Shown: in pieces, positions 39,521 through 50,609 of the stretch
Position numbering within the stretch: the first letter of the stretch is position 1
Layout: each line of letters starts with the position of its first letter
Assembly: GCF_002849605.1 (NCBI RefSeq)
Contig: NZ_NPIB01000001.1
Span: forward strand, 496,001-560,000
Direction of reading: 5' to 3'
DNA from: Photobacterium carnosum
Lineage (GTDB): Bacteria; Pseudomonadota; Gammaproteobacteria; Enterobacterales; Vibrionaceae
Length of the DNA: 64,000 bases
The notes under the pieces: generated by a model
Databases searched by the model: none
What the model was told of the DNA's origin: nothing
Seen by the model: the letters and a program-made list of their open reading frames with translations, nothing else
Program-made: the position numbers and the translations under genes

Positions 39521-39549
39521 ACTATAGCCAAAATGATATAAATTTACAA
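39521..39549 (-). promoter_or_regulatory. Sigma-70 promoter of the orphan transcript
   Basis: On the minus strand TTGTAA (39544-39549), 17 bases, TATAGT (39521-39526). This is a good spacing with 4/6 and 5/6 consensus matches. A half CRP-like TGTGATCT lies just upstream (39563-39570). Confidence 0.6.
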
Positions 39550-39836
39550 CGTTTTTTTTAACCAGATCACACTTTTCACCTTTAATGCTTGAGAAATGGC
39601 TTTTACTGTAAATTTATTACATTATTTTTTGATTATTTTTCAATCTATCCGCTTTACATGTTTTTAGCATATTTAATTACATACAATGCATGACCATAGT
39701 AATAGCCGCGTATGGCATTAGCAGTAACGTAATAATCGCAGAAATCAGTGCTATAAGATTTTATTATTTGCGCTATCCCCCCTAAAGACAGAATGATATG
39801 CTAAAACCAAAGCGATAAAAATATTCGTTATCTATT

Positions 39837-39870
39837 TGTCATTTTACGGCTAACACCCTACAAAATGACA
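39837..39870. repeat. Perfect inverted repeat upstream of pepD
   Basis: TGTCATTTT at 39837-39845 and AAAATGACA at 39862-39870 are exact reverse complements separated by 16 bases, 36 bp before the pepD start. It could be an operator or an RNA hairpin in the pepD leader. The stretch 39571-39836 is AT-rich with nothing else recognised. Confidence 0.6.
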
Positions 39871-39905
39871 CTAGCCCAATCTCGTATATAAAAAGGAAGG
39901 CTACC

Positions 39906-41366
39906 GTGTCTGAAATTACTCAACTATCACCAAAAGCTGTTTGGCATTTCTTTGATCAGATTTGTTCAATCCCTCACCCTTCTAAATATGAAGAGCAACT
40001 AGCACAATACATTGTATCGTTCGCACAAGCTGAAGGGTTAGATGTTCGTCGCGATAATACAGGTAACGTTATTATTAAAAAACCAGCGACTGCTGGCATG
40101 GAAAACCGTAAAGGTGTCGTACTTCAAGCACACATTGATATGGTGCCACAAAAAAATGAAGACACCGTACATGACTTTACTCAAGATCCAATTCTGCCCT
40201 TTATTGATGGTGAATGGGTAACAGCGACAGGTACAACACTAGGTGCAGATAATGGCATGGGCATGGCAACCTGTCTTGCAATTCTAGCGGCTAAAGACAT
40301 CGAACATGGTCCATTAGAAATATTATTAACCATCGATGAAGAAACTGGCATGACAGGTGCTTTTGGCTTGGAAGCTGGCTGGCTTGAAGGCGATATTCTA
40401 TTGAATACTGACTCTGAGCAAGAAGGCGAAATTTACATGGGTTGCGCAGGCGGTGTTGATGTCGCGTTAACCATTGATATTCAACGTGAAGCTATTCCTG
40501 CTGAACATCAAGCAATTAAATTAGTCGTTAAAGGCTTAAAAGGTGGTCACTCTGGCTGTGATATTCACACAGGTCGAGGCAACGCTAATAAAATAATGGC
40601 GCGTTTCTTAGTCGGTCATGCTAATGAGCTTGATCTACGTATCAATAACTTCACTGGCGGTAGCCTACGAAATGCCCTACCTCGTGAAGCAACGGTAATT
40701 GCGACCTTACCAACAGCAAACATCGATAAACTTAATGCATTATTTGCAGAATACCAACAAATCGTTAGTGTTGAGTTAGGCCATGTTGAAACTGACATTA
40801 CACTATTTACCGAAGTATGTGCACAGCCTAACGATGTTATGGTACTCGCTGATCAAACACGTTTAATCCATACGCTAAATGTTTGTCCTAACGGTGTTAT
40901 TCGCATGAGCGATGATATTGAAGGAGTAGTAGAAACATCATTAAATATGGGTGTGATCACTACCGAAGCAAATAATGTAACGATCTTATGTCTGATCCGT
41001 TCATTGATCGACTCAGGTCGTAGCTACGTTGAAGGTATGTTGCAATCATTAGCGGCACTTACTGGCGCACAATGTGACGTATCTGGTGCATACCCTGGTT
41101 GGAAACCTGATGCTGATTCTGAAATCATGCAAGTATTCCGTGATACCTACCAACAAATGTACGGCAATAAGCCGAATATTATGGTGATCCACGCAGGTCT
41201 TGAGTGTGGTCTATTTAAAGAACCTTACCCAGAAATGGACATGTTGTCATTTGGTCCAACAATCAAATTCCCTCACTCTCCTGATGAGAAAGTGAAAATT
41301 GATACCGTACAAATGTTCTGGGATCAAATGCTAGCGATTCTAAAAAATATTCCTGTTAAAAAATAA
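39906..41366 (+). CDS. pepD: Aminoacyl-histidine dipeptidase (peptidase D)
   Basis: A 486-residue M20/M28-type zinc dipeptidase. Metal ligands appear in VLQAHIDMVPQ, LGADNGMGMA, TIDEETGMTGAFGLE and NTDSEQEGEIYMGCAGG, and the C-terminal His is in MVIHAGLECGLF. The start is GTG with a strong AAGGAAGG box. It sits next to gpt-frsA-crl as in enterics. Confidence 0.97.
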   Translation: MSEITQLSPKAVWHFFDQICSIPHPSKYEEQLAQYIVSFAQAEGLDVRRDNTGNVIIKKPATAGMENRKGVVLQAHIDMVPQKNEDTVHDFTQDPILPFIDGEWVTATGTTLGADNGMGMATCLAILAAKDIEHGPLEILLTIDEETGMTGAFGLEAGWLEGDILLNTDSEQEGEIYMGCAGGVDVALTIDIQREAIPAEHQAIKLVVKGLKGGHSGCDIHTGRGNANKIMARFLVGHANELDLRINNFTGGSLRNALPREATVIATLPTANIDKLNALFAEYQQIVSVELGHVETDITLFTEVCAQPNDVMVLADQTRLIHTLNVCPNGVIRMSDDIEGVVETSLNMGVITTEANNVTILCLIRSLIDSGRSYVEGMLQSLAALTGAQCDVSGAYPGWKPDADSEIMQVFRDTYQQMYGNKPNIMVIHAGLECGLFKEPYPEMDMLSFGPTIKFPHSPDEKVKIDTVQMFWDQMLAILKNIPVKK

Positions 41367-41394
41367 CACGAATAGCTAATTTGACAACCAGTTC

Positions 41395-41420
41395 AAAAAC
41401 GGGCCCTGCGCCCGTTTTTT
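41395..41420. terminator. Terminator between convergent pepD and dinB
   Basis: AAAAACGGGC and GCCCGTTTTT pair around CCTGC, with A/T runs on both sides, so it can act in both directions. Confidence 0.92.
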
Positions 41421-41446
41421 ATTATTCAATATGATCATCCAGACAA

Positions 41447-42520
41447 TCAAAAACCAAACGATAATTGTTGAGCCTTTAATCCTTGCTCTAAACCAACACT
41501 TAATCCAATTAAACGAATTTCTCGTCCTTGTTGACGAGTCAGTGCTTCTGTTAATAATGTCACAAATTGCTGTTTATCGAGTTTAGGACAACTATGCTCT
41601 ACCGTTGTTTGCTGAAAATCTGCAAATTTTAGTTTTATCCCTTGTTTTGCAATATTCAGTTGTGGTCGTACTTTTCGTAACCGCTGTTCAAGCTCTACAT
41701 GTAGAAGCTCAATTACCTGCCAACATTCATCAAAACTACTAATATTTTTATTAAACGTACGTTCAACTCCAACCGATTTACGCTGGCGCTCCACAATCAC
41801 TTCTCGTTCATCAATACCATGAGCGCGTAACCATAATGATTGCCCAAACTTACCGAACTGTTGCAATAACTGCTGTTGAGCATAATTTTGCACGTCACGA
41901 CCAACATATAACCCTTGCTGATGCAGTTTCTGAATAGTGACTTTCCCTACCCCTGGAATTTTCTCCAGTTTAAGCTCGGCGACAAAATCATCCACTTGAT
42001 CAGGAGTAACGACATATTGACCATTAGGCTTATTAAGATCAGAGGCGACTTTTGCTATAAATTTAACCGGAGCAATCCCAGCAGATGCGGTTAATCGCAG
42101 TTCTTGCTCAATCGTTTGGCGAATATGTAGTGCAATCAAGGTTGCAGAACCATGAAGCATCTCGCAATCACTGACATCTAAATACGCTTCATCTAATGAC
42201 AATGGCTCAATTTTATCGGTATAACGAGCAAAGATAGCCCGTATTTGTTGAGAAACCTGACGATACACTTCCATTCGCCCATGCACTAACGTTAAATGTG
42301 GACACAGTTTCATCGCTTGTGCGGTTGGCATTGCAGAATGAATACCATATTTACGCGCTAAATAATTACAAGTACTCACTACGCCACGTTGTTCAGAGCG
42401 ACCACCAATAGCAATAGGAATATCACGTAAGGCAGGGTTATCGCGCATTTCAACAGCCGCATAAAAACAATCCATATCAACATGGATAATTTTACGTTGG
42501 ATTGGCAATGGATTGGTCAC
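41447..42520 (-). CDS. dinB: DNA polymerase IV
   Basis: A 357-residue Y-family translesion polymerase. The catalytic carboxylates lie in HVDMDCFYAAVEM and PLSLDEAYLDVSD. The helix-hairpin-helix LEKIPGVGKVTIQKL and a C-terminal little-finger domain follow. The last residues (KAQQLSFGF) resemble the clamp-binding tail QLxLxF. It has a perfect LexA box 33 bp before the start. Confidence 0.96.
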   Translation of the reverse strand: MTNPLPIQRKIIHVDMDCFYAAVEMRDNPALRDIPIAIGGRSEQRGVVSTCNYLARKYGIHSAMPTAQAMKLCPHLTLVHGRMEVYRQVSQQIRAIFARYTDKIEPLSLDEAYLDVSDCEMLHGSATLIALHIRQTIEQELRLTASAGIAPVKFIAKVASDLNKPNGQYVVTPDQVDDFVAELKLEKIPGVGKVTIQKLHQQGLYVGRDVQNYAQQQLLQQFGKFGQSLWLRAHGIDEREVIVERQRKSVGVERTFNKNISSFDECWQVIELLHVELEQRLRKVRPQLNIAKQGIKLKFADFQQTTVEHSCPKLDKQQFVTLLTEALTRQQGREIRLIGLSVGLEQGLKAQQLSFGF

Positions 42521-42552
42521 AGTAAATACTCATCAATGAACACAGCAAATAA

Positions 42553-42568
42553 CTGTTTTTATATACAG
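42553..42568. promoter_or_regulatory. LexA (SOS) box of dinB
   Basis: CTGT-TTTTATAT-ACAG fits the SOS consensus CTGT-N8-ACAG with an AT-rich centre. It lies just before dinB, which is SOS-induced in related bacteria. Confidence 0.9.
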
Positions 42569-42705
42569 TTGTTATACGCTAATTTACTTAATCACTGTCA
42601 ATATAGCAATGATCTATTTGGATTGAAGATAGCCACTAATGACGCGAGTTAGAGTATCTCAACTTAAATATCCATCACTTTAATCTTAGCTTAAATAACA
42701 CATAT

Positions 42706-42749
42706 AAAAAAACCTAGATATGACAAAGTCTTTGTCTAACCTAGGCTTT
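42706..42749 (-). terminator. Terminator of the nqr-apbE-nqrM unit
   Basis: On the minus strand CCTAG...CTAGG and GACAAAG-A-CTTTGTC form a two-part stem, followed by seven T. Confidence 0.8.
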
Positions 42750-42787
42750 AACGTAAGTAATGACTTACATATTAATATTTAAATCAG

Positions 42788-43009
42788 TTAAATAATCTGA
42801 TTTTTCTTCCATTCAGCTTGACGTTCTGCGCGGGCTTCACGCTTTTTACGCGCATCGCACGGTTCTGGGCAATCACATTCTTTCGCGATCCCAATCCCGT
42901 CTAAGCCACCACAACTGCCACTAACAGATTTACGTTGAAAAATATAGCCTACTGCCATTGCAATAATAACCAGTAGAAAAGCAGCAAATGTTACTAAATA
43001 AATTGCCAT
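42788..43009 (-). CDS. nqrM: NqrM, Na+-NQR maturation protein
   Basis: A 73-residue protein with one N-terminal helix (VTFAAFLLVIIAMAVGYIF) and a cysteine-rich core SCGGLDGIGIAKECDCPEPCDARKK. This is the NqrM/DUF539 family, needed to place the membrane Fe-Cys centre of Na+-NQR. It lies 11 bp after apbE, in the usual nqr-apbE-nqrM order. Confidence 0.95.
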   Translation of the reverse strand: MAIYLVTFAAFLLVIIAMAVGYIFQRKSVSGSCGGLDGIGIAKECDCPEPCDARKKREARAERQAEWKKNQII

Positions 43010-43020
43010 GGACGCCTCTA

Positions 43021-44046
43021 TTATTTTTTATCTACGTATTGCTCAAAAGTCTTTGATTTGTATTCAATAAAGCCATCTTTGGTCTTTACAATCAACATGA
43101 CTGGAATATTTTCTTGGTTTGCAAGCGCAATTGATTCATCCTCTCCCATTACCGAGAAGGTTGTCGCATAAGCATCAGCCGTCATGCATGATGATGCAAT
43201 AACGGTTACAGACACGACATGATTATCAATCGGACGACCCGTTTTAGGGTTAATCAAGTGTGAGTAGCGTACACCATTCTCATCAAAGTAATTACGGTAA
43301 TCACCTGATGTTGCAATCGCCATATTGCCCACTTGCAGAATTTCTTGCACTGCACGCTCATTCTCTACTGGTTTTTCAACTGCAATCCGCCATAAAACAT
43401 TGGCTTGATTTTTACCTTGCAAGCGTAATTCACCACCAACATCGACCATGAAATTTTTAACGTGTAAGTCATCTTTTAGATAATCAGCAACAACGTCAAC
43501 CCCATAGCCTTTCGCAATTGAAGATAAATCAACATAAAGCTTAGCTTCGTCTTTTACTAATTGATTACCCGCTAACACTTGCAGATGCTGATAACCCACT
43601 TCAGAAAGACGAGTAGTCACATCTTTATCAGTTGGAATTGATTCTGGACGCGCTTCAGGACCAAAGCTCCATAAATTAACCACAGGCCCAACAGTGACAT
43701 CATAAGCACCATGACTAACGTTAGAGATACGTAATGCTTCAGTGATTACTTTTGCTGTCGCTGCTGAGACTGGAAAAGGTTTATTCGCTGGTGATTGATT
43801 AAATAGGCTTAATTCAGATTGTGGACGATAGGTCGACATTTGATCATTAACCAACTCTAAACGACGATCAATCTCTTGTTGGATCACTTTCGTTGTTGGT
43901 AAACCATCTTGATTAATTATTTTAATTGAATAATAGGTTCCCATTGTCGAGCCATTAATAGTGATTTGCTGACGCTGATCACCACAGCCGGCAAGCGCTA
44001 ACAATGCTGTAACCACAACTACAGCCCGAATAAGGAACATTTTCAT
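43021..44046 (-). CDS. apbE: ApbE FAD:protein FMN transferase
   Basis: A 341-residue periplasmic lipoprotein (lipobox LALAGC) that attaches FMN covalently to threonines of NqrB and NqrC. Family motifs are GSTMGTYYSIKI, DLSSIAKGYGVD, VDVGGELRLQGKN and the Mg-binding CMTADAYATTFSVMG. A GGAG box precedes the ATG. Both target motifs (SGAT) are encoded in the nqr genes upstream. Confidence 0.95.
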   Translation of the reverse strand: MKMFLIRAVVVVTALLALAGCGDQRQQITINGSTMGTYYSIKIINQDGLPTTKVIQQEIDRRLELVNDQMSTYRPQSELSLFNQSPANKPFPVSAATAKVITEALRISNVSHGAYDVTVGPVVNLWSFGPEARPESIPTDKDVTTRLSEVGYQHLQVLAGNQLVKDEAKLYVDLSSIAKGYGVDVVADYLKDDLHVKNFMVDVGGELRLQGKNQANVLWRIAVEKPVENERAVQEILQVGNMAIATSGDYRNYFDENGVRYSHLINPKTGRPIDNHVVSVTVIASSCMTADAYATTFSVMGEDESIALANQENIPVMLIVKTKDGFIEYKSKTFEQYVDKK

Positions 44047-44156
44047 TCAACTACTCCAATGAAATAAAAGGTAATTTTTACTCTAGCGACCATAGTTAGT
44101 CGTCACTAACTGATAATAACCACAATAAAAATAACATTACTATTCATTAATAATGA

Positions 44157-44187
44157 AAAAGGCTGACCTTAATAGGCCAGCCTTTTT
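44157..44187 (-). terminator. Terminator after nqrF
   Basis: AAAAGGCTG-ACCT and AGGC-CAGCCTTTT form a long stem (one G-U) around a tetraloop with a T run on the minus strand. It separates nqrA-F from apbE-nqrM. Confidence 0.85.
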
Positions 44188-44207
44188 TCAAGGCGAAGGG
44201 CTAGTAA

Positions 44208-45431
44208 TTAGCCACCGAAATCATCCAATAGAATGTTTTCATCTTCAACACCAAGATCTTTCAGCATGCTGATAACAGCAGCGTTCATCATTGGTGGACC
44301 ACACATGTAGTACTCACAATCTTCAGGTGCTTCATGATCACGTAAGTAGTTTTCATAAAGAACGTTGTGAATAAAGCCAGTGTAGCCATCCCAGTTATCT
44401 TCAGGCTGTGGATCAGACAACGCACAATGCCATACAAAGTTAGGATTTTCAGCTGCTAATGAGTCAAAATCTTCTTCATAGAACATTTCACGCTTAGAAC
44501 GTGCACCATACCAGTAAGACATCTTACGCTTAGAGTGTAGACGCTTAAGTTGATCGAAGATATGAGAACGCATTGGCGCCATACCTGCACCACCACCGAT
44601 GAATACCATTTCATTTTCAGTATCTTTAGCGAAGAACTCGCCAAAAGGACCAGAAATAGTACACTTGTCACCTTCTTTAAGTGACCAGATGAATGATGAC
44701 ATTTGACCAGGAGCGACATTAGGATTATTTGGCGGCGGCGTAGCAATACGCACGTTTAGCAAAATAATACCAAACTCTTCTGGGTAGTTAGCCATTGAGT
44801 AAGCACGGATGATATCTTCATCAACCTTAGACTCGTAGCGGAACAAGTTAAACTTATCCCAATCGCCACGATACTCTTCTGGTACATCAAAGTCTGAGTA
44901 TTGAATGTGGTGAGCAGGCGCTTCAATCTGAATGTAACCACCAGCACGGAAAGGTACTGTTTCGCCATCTGGAATTTGAAGCTTAAGCTCTTTAATGAAG
45001 GTTGCTTTGTTATCGTTAGAGATAACTGAACATTCCCACTTCTTCACACCAAAAATTTCTTCTGGAAGCACGATTTCCATGTCAGATTTAACGTTAACCT
45101 GACACGCTAGACGTTCGCCTTCACGTGCTTCACCTTTAGAAATATGATCAAGTTCTGTTGGTAGAATATCACCACCGCCAGATTTGATTTTTACACGACA
45201 CTGACCACAAGAGCCACCGCCACCACATGCTGATGATACAAAAATACCGTTAGCAGAAAGTGCTGTCAGTAATTTACCGCCCGCACTTGTGGTGATCGCT
45301 TTTTCTGGATCGCCGTTTACTGAGATAGTAATGTCACCTGATGGTACTAGCTTAGATTTAGCGAATAAAATCACTAAAACTAGAGCCAGGATAATCAAGG
45401 TAAACATGCCTACGCCAAGAATAATATCCAT
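44208..45431 (-). CDS. nqrF: Na+-NQR subunit F
   Basis: A 407-residue NADH-oxidising subunit. One N-terminal membrane helix, then a 2Fe-2S ferredoxin domain with [14 protein letters not shown] and the last Cys in LACQVNV, then FAD- and NADH-binding domains ([42 protein letters not shown]). The last gene of the nqr operon, 23 bp after nqrE. Confidence 0.98.
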   Translation of the reverse strand: MDIILGVGMFTLIILALVLVILFAKSKLVPSGDITISVNGDPEKAITTSAGGKLLTALSANGIFVSSACGGGGSCGQCRVKIKSGGGDILPTELDHISKGEAREGERLACQVNVKSDMEIVLPEEIFGVKKWECSVISNDNKATFIKELKLQIPDGETVPFRAGGYIQIEAPAHHIQYSDFDVPEEYRGDWDKFNLFRYESKVDEDIIRAYSMANYPEEFGIILLNVRIATPPPNNPNVAPGQMSSFIWSLKEGDKCTISGPFGEFFAKDTENEMVFIGGGAGMAPMRSHIFDQLKRLHSKRKMSYWYGARSKREMFYEEDFDSLAAENPNFVWHCALSDPQPEDNWDGYTGFIHNVLYENYLRDHEAPEDCEYYMCGPPMMNAAVISMLKDLGVEDENILLDDFGG

Positions 45432-45454
45432 TGACTATTCCTTCCTTATCCTGA

Positions 45455-46051
45455 TTACAGCTGTACGCCAGAGAAAGACATAAAGCCTAACGCCATAAGA
45501 CCAACAGTGATAAAAGTAATACCTAAACCACGAAGACCAGCTGGTACATCTGAGTATTTCATCTTCTCACGGATACCCGCAAGCGCAACAATTGCCAACA
45601 TCCAACCAACACCAGAGCCGAAGCCATAGACAATTGATTCTGTGAAGTTGTAATCACGCTGCACCATGAAAGATACACCACCGAAGATTGCACAGTTAAC
45701 TGTGATCAACGGTAAGAAAATACCTAGTGCGTTGTATAGCGGCGGGAAAAAACGGTCAAGAACCATTTCAAGGATCTGAACCAATGCCGCGATAACACCG
45801 ATGAACGTAATAAAGTTCAAGAAGGTAAGGTCAACACCTGGGAAAATCGCACCATCTTTAAGTACATAGTTGTACACAAGATTGTTTAACGGTACAGATA
45901 ATGTAAGTACTACGATTACCGCAACACCTAGACCAAAAGAGGTCTTAACTTTCTTTGAAACAGCTAAGAAAGTACACATACCCAAGAAGAAAGATAATGC
46001 CATGTTCTCGATAAAGATCGAGCGAACCAATAGGCTTAAATAATGTTCCAT
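45455..46051 (-). CDS. nqrE: Na+-NQR subunit E
   Basis: A 198-residue membrane subunit with six helices. The conserved half-helix [13 protein letters not shown] holds a Cys that, with NqrD, ligates the intramembrane iron centre; the second Cys is in VNCAIFGG. The gene is 7 bp after nqrD. Confidence 0.97.
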   Translation of the reverse strand: MEHYLSLLVRSIFIENMALSFFLGMCTFLAVSKKVKTSFGLGVAVIVVLTLSVPLNNLVYNYVLKDGAIFPGVDLTFLNFITFIGVIAALVQILEMVLDRFFPPLYNALGIFLPLITVNCAIFGGVSFMVQRDYNFTESIVYGFGSGVGWMLAIVALAGIREKMKYSDVPAGLRGLGITFITVGLMALGFMSFSGVQL

Positions 46052-46058
46052 ATTCCTC

Positions 46059-46691
46059 TTACTCCTTCGCTTCTATTTGTTCTGGACGGAAAGTACGAAT
46101 AATCCAGATCATGAAACCAATTAGGAAGAACGCAGAAGGAGCCAATAGCATTAGACCGTTCGGGTGATACCAACCGCCATCAGAAGCCAGTGGCAATACC
46201 TGCATACCAAATAACTTACCAGAGCCTAAAAGCTCACGGAAGAAAGCAACAGTAATCAATACGAAACCGTAGCCTAAACCGTTACCGATACCATCAATAA
46301 ATGCAGGTACTGGTGCAGATTTCATTGCATATGCTTCCGCACGACCCATTACGATACAGTTAGTAATGATCAAGCCAACGAATACAGATAGTTGCTTTGA
46401 TACATCGTAAAGGTAAGCACGTAATACTTCGTCAACCACGATTACCAATGATGCAATAATCGCCATTTGCGCAATAATACGAACGCTATTTGGAATTTGA
46501 TTACGAACTAATGATACAAAAAAGTTCGAAAATGCAGTTACTAATGTCACTGCAATTGTCATTACAAACGCAGTTTCCAGCTTAGTAGTTACTGCTAATG
46601 CTGAACAAACACCAAGAATTTGTAATGCAATTGGGTTATTGCTGATAAAAGGTCCAAATAGGATCTTTTTCATTTCTTTAGTATCAGCCAT
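46059..46691 (-). CDS. nqrD: Na+-NQR subunit D
   Basis: A 210-residue membrane subunit, homologous to NqrE in inverted topology. Iron-ligand cysteines are in [17 protein letters not shown] and [16 protein letters not shown]. The start overlaps the nqrC end by eight bases. Confidence 0.97.
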   Translation of the reverse strand: MADTKEMKKILFGPFISNNPIALQILGVCSALAVTTKLETAFVMTIAVTLVTAFSNFFVSLVRNQIPNSVRIIAQMAIIASLVIVVDEVLRAYLYDVSKQLSVFVGLIITNCIVMGRAEAYAMKSAPVPAFIDGIGNGLGYGFVLITVAFFRELLGSGKLFGMQVLPLASDGGWYHPNGLMLLAPSAFFLIGFMIWIIRTFRPEQIEAKE

Positions 46692-47475
46692 TATTCAGAT
46701 CTCCTGCACGTAACTTAGCAAGGTAAGGACCAAAGCCCTGTGCACCGAACCAGAAATCGAAGGTATGCTGTACGCCATTACTTGTTAGCGTTGCACCAGA
46801 AAGACCATCAACACCGTGCTCGCCACCTGCAGGCGCGCCACCTTTAAGAATCTTAATTGCAGGTTTGAAGTTCATATCGTACAACTTCTTACCAACAAAC
46901 TGCTCACGCCATGTTGGGTTTTCAACTTCACCACCCAATCCAGGAGTTTCCGCCTGATCGTAGTAAGTGATGCCGTCAATAGTATTACCATCAGTTGCAA
47001 CAGCAACGAATGCATACATCATTGACCATAAACCGTTACCGTGAATAGGTAGGATTACTTTAGTAGTTTGATTTGCTGCATCTTTTACAAGATAAACAGT
47101 CGCTACGTTTGCACGACGAATGATCTTTGCTAAATCTTCGTTTGCTGGAAGTTTGATAGATTCTTTATCATTCTTCGCTGCGTCACGTTGATTATATTTA
47201 GCTGCATTTTCACCAGCAACTTCAGCAACATAATTACCTGTATCAATATTAACAAGCTTAGGCTCGATAAACTGGTTATATGTTTGCTGAATGTTAGTGT
47301 CTTTATTTAATAAACCTGCAACAGCAAGAATATTGCGTTGTACGTCAAGTACGGCATTTTCTTGTTGTTTCGGGCGTAGAACCACTGCTGCTGTAGATAC
47401 GATGATTGAACACACAAGGCTCAATACTACAACAAAAATCAGCGTTCTTGAGAAGCTATCCTTATTACTTGCCAT
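46684..47475 (-). CDS. nqrC: Na+-NQR subunit C
   Basis: A 263-residue subunit with one N-terminal helix and a periplasmic FMN domain. The FMN-attachment motif is [12 protein letters not shown] (Thr of SGAT). The ATG at 47475 opens [21 protein letters not shown] and overlaps the end of nqrB by 11 bases. Confidence 0.97.
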   Translation of the reverse strand: MASNKDSFSRTLIFVVVLSLVCSIIVSTAAVVLRPKQQENAVLDVQRNILAVAGLLNKDTNIQQTYNQFIEPKLVNIDTGNYVAEVAGENAAKYNQRDAAKNDKESIKLPANEDLAKIIRRANVATVYLVKDAANQTTKVILPIHGNGLWSMMYAFVAVATDGNTIDGITYYDQAETPGLGGEVENPTWREQFVGKKLYDMNFKPAIKILKGGAPAGGEHGVDGLSGATLTSNGVQHTFDFWFGAQGFGPYLAKLRAGDLNNG

Positions 47476-48709
47476 GACGAGCCAGTCTCCGTTTGATGTT
47501 GCCTTGAACAACTAGGTTGTCAAATAGAGGTGCAAATAGGTTAGCAAATAGAATCGCTAGCATCATGCCTTCTGGGTATGCAGGGTTAACTACACGTACC
47601 ATTACAGCCATTGCACCTATCAGTGCGCCGTACCACCATTTTGCTTTATTGGTGAACGCAGCCGACACTGGATCTGTCGCCATAAACATCATACCAAACG
47701 CAAAACCACCTAGAACTAGGTGCCATTGCCAAGGCATATTAAACATTGGGTTAGTATCAGAACCAATGATGTTAAATAGCGTTGCAACAACGATCATACC
47801 GATCAATGTACCAGCGATAATACGCCATGAAGCAATGCCCATAACAACAATGAATATGCCACCAATAAGGATAGCGAGAGTTGATACTTCACCAATTGAA
47901 CCTGGAAGATGACCAACGAATGCGTCCATCCAAGAGATTGATTGACCAGTAATAGTGTTAACTACGTCTGCTTGACCACCTTGAGACCACTGACTTAGCG
48001 GTGTCGCGCCAGAAAAACCATCCGCCGCATTCCATACTAGGTCGCCAGAAATCTGACCTGGGTATGCGAAGAATAGAAAAGCACGACCAGCAAGTGCTGG
48101 GTTAAGGAAGTTACGACCGGTACCACCAAAAATTTCTTTTGCGACAACGACACCAAAAGTAATACCTAAAGCGGCTTGCCAAAGTGGTAGTGTTGGCGGA
48201 ACGATCAAAGCAAATAAGATCGAAGTAACAAAGAAACCTTCGTTAACTTCATGCTTACGTACCATACAGAACATTACTTCCCAGAAACCACCTACCGCAA
48301 ATACAACTGCGTAGATAGGTAAGAAGTAAGTCGCACCCAGTAGCATTTTGCTACCCCAACCAGCAGTCGCTGATAGAGTACCGCCTAACATCTGGGTAAA
48401 CCAGTAATGCCAGTCAGCAGCAATTACTGCTGTTAGTTTGTCTGCTGTGTATAAATGGTTAAGACCAGCAATAGCTTGATCACCCACGTTATACATACCC
48501 CAGAACATCGCAGGGAATACCGCAAACCATACCATGATCATGATACGTTTAAGGTCAATACTGTCACGAACGTGCGCAGATGAACGCGTCACTTGTCCTG
48601 GCGTATACATAAGAGTGGCAAACGCTTCATACAACGCAAACCAACGCTCATGCTTACCACCTGGTTCAAAGTGGTGCTCGATGCCTTCGAGGAAATTCTT
48701 GAAACCCAT
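47465..48709 (-). CDS. nqrB: Na+-NQR subunit B
   Basis: A 414-residue membrane subunit with about ten helices, the main sodium channel part of the complex. FMN is attached at the Thr of [11 protein letters not shown]. It lies 3 bp after nqrA, consistent with coupled translation. Confidence 0.98.
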   Translation of the reverse strand: MGFKNFLEGIEHHFEPGGKHERWFALYEAFATLMYTPGQVTRSSAHVRDSIDLKRIMIMVWFAVFPAMFWGMYNVGDQAIAGLNHLYTADKLTAVIAADWHYWFTQMLGGTLSATAGWGSKMLLGATYFLPIYAVVFAVGGFWEVMFCMVRKHEVNEGFFVTSILFALIVPPTLPLWQAALGITFGVVVAKEIFGGTGRNFLNPALAGRAFLFFAYPGQISGDLVWNAADGFSGATPLSQWSQGGQADVVNTITGQSISWMDAFVGHLPGSIGEVSTLAILIGGIFIVVMGIASWRIIAGTLIGMIVVATLFNIIGSDTNPMFNMPWQWHLVLGGFAFGMMFMATDPVSAAFTNKAKWWYGALIGAMAVMVRVVNPAYPEGMMLAILFANLFAPLFDNLVVQGNIKRRLARHGK

Positions 48710-48712
48710 GAA

Positions 48713-50053
48713 TTACCCTTCCTTCTCAATTTTGTCCAAACACTCACGCATCATTGGACCAAACTCATATTTACCAGGACACACGAACGTACATAGTGCT
48801 AGATCTTCTTCATCTAGTTCTAGTAGGCCCAATTGTTGTGCACTGTCAATATCACCTGCACAAATGTCGCGCAGTAATAGTGTTGGTTCAATATCAAGTG
48901 GCATTACTTTTTCGTAACTACCAATTGGCACCATGGCACGTTCACTACCGTTAGTCGTTGTTGTCATGTTGAACAACTGACCTGGGAAGAACTGGCTCAT
49001 GAAAGCACGAGTAACAGAAAACTTGTTTTTACCAGGAACAATCCAGCCTAAGAATTCTTTCTCATAGCCTTCACGTAATGCAGAAACTTGTAAGTGGTAA
49101 CGACCAAGGTATCCATGAACACCTTCAGCTTTAACACCATTAAGTACTGAGCCTGATAGCACACGCAGTTGACCAGGCATCATTTCTGAATCAGTTAAGT
49201 CAGAAATAGAAGCACCGATTTGCGTACGTACTAAACGTGGATTAGTAACCACAGGACCTGCAAGCGCAACTACACGACCAGTGAAAATTTCACCAGTAAG
49301 GAATAACTTACCAAACGCAATCACGTCTTGGTAATTAATGTTCCATGCAATGTTCTTAGCGTCTGCACCGAACAACATATGAATATGTGTGCCGGCTAAA
49401 CCTGCTGGGTGTGGACCATTAAATACGTGCTCTTCAACATTAGCTGCAGTTGAACGAGGCAGGCTTGCACCTGATTTACACACGTAAACTTTGCCACTAG
49501 TCAAACGAGAAAGCACAGTTAAACCAGCAATGAACGCTTCACCTTGTTCATTAATGATAACTTCTGGGTTAGCCGCTAATGGATTGGTATCCATTGCAGT
49601 AACAAAAATCGCTTTCGATTCTGAACCAACAGCAGGTACTTTACTGAACGGGCGCGTACGAAGCGCTGTCCACATACCTGATTCAACTAATTGATCAACC
49701 ACAACCGCACGGCTTAACTGTGCTAATTGTGTTGCTTCATACTTGTTAAACGTAATTTGCTCATCACCTTCTACATCAATAACCACTGATTGTAGAACGC
49801 GCTTAGCGCCACGGTTAACTTCTATTACCTTACCACTAGCTGGTGCAGTGAATTTAACACCCAGATTCTTTTTATCTTCAAAAAGAACCTGACCTTTTTT
49901 CACTACATCCCCTACGCGAGTATGCATTGTAGGACGCATACCAACATATTCTTCGCCAAGCAAAGCGACTTTAGAAATGGCATTACCATCGTGTATCGTC
50001 TGGGCAGGAGTCCCGGAAATTGGGATATCCAAACCCCTTTTTATTGTAATCAT
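48713..50053 (-). CDS. nqrA: Na+-NQR subunit A
   Basis: A 446-residue cytoplasmic-side subunit that binds quinone together with NqrB. It begins [18 protein letters not shown], the standard start, from the ATG at 50053. Conserved parts include [24 protein letters not shown] and the C-terminal [26 protein letters not shown]. First gene of nqrABCDEF. Its ribosome-binding site is weak. Confidence 0.98.
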   Translation of the reverse strand: MITIKRGLDIPISGTPAQTIHDGNAISKVALLGEEYVGMRPTMHTRVGDVVKKGQVLFEDKKNLGVKFTAPASGKVIEVNRGAKRVLQSVVIDVEGDEQITFNKYEATQLAQLSRAVVVDQLVESGMWTALRTRPFSKVPAVGSESKAIFVTAMDTNPLAANPEVIINEQGEAFIAGLTVLSRLTSGKVYVCKSGASLPRSTAANVEEHVFNGPHPAGLAGTHIHMLFGADAKNIAWNINYQDVIAFGKLFLTGEIFTGRVVALAGPVVTNPRLVRTQIGASISDLTDSEMMPGQLRVLSGSVLNGVKAEGVHGYLGRYHLQVSALREGYEKEFLGWIVPGKNKFSVTRAFMSQFFPGQLFNMTTTTNGSERAMVPIGSYEKVMPLDIEPTLLLRDICAGDIDSAQQLGLLELDEEDLALCTFVCPGKYEFGPMMRECLDKIEKEG

Positions 50054-50609
50054 ACGCACTTGCACTACATTAAAGGGAAAAAAGAATTTTCATATTGCGT
50101 AATTAAGATACTACGTTCCTTGGCCTGATATCGATGAACAGGCAGTGACAACAATCACTGAACGACTCCGTATCGCAACATCCAGTTAACTACTTCGCTA
50201 TAAACACTGCTGCGCGAGTAATTTTTCAGCCCGCGATTCTACCATTAATTAACTCATTTTTTCTATGGCAATCCTTCTAATTACGTGTAAAAACCACATA
50301 ACAAATAAGACGCAATAGGTTTGTTAACTAATAAATATGATCAACTGCACATTTACGGGATCTTTTTACATAAATATGAAATATGAAATTTGACAGTATA
50401 TTTAACAATATTGCAAAAAATACCACTCGACAACACAGGATATCAACATAAATACAAACTTATCATCAAGCCTGTGATGGTCAGTACTATTTTTACTATG
50501 CAATTAACATTTTCACAACAACCATAATAAACCACAATCAACACTGTAACTTATTAAAAACGTCATAAAAATTCATTTTGTTAATGACTTTACAATACTA
50601 ACATCTTTA
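50054..50609 (-). other. nqr upstream region
   Basis: A 556-bp gap. On the minus strand an extended -10 element (TGG-TAGAAT, ATTCTA at 50236-50241) could start nqr transcription and give a leader of about 175 nt. No good -35 is seen. The half nearer bolA is very AT-rich and I see nothing in it. Confidence 0.35.

Noticed and set aside
38828..39540. Purine riboswitch before the NCS2 permease
   Set aside because: No purine-aptamer pattern (conserved loops with flanking P1 stem) could be found in the leader. A PurR-like operator explains purine control better.
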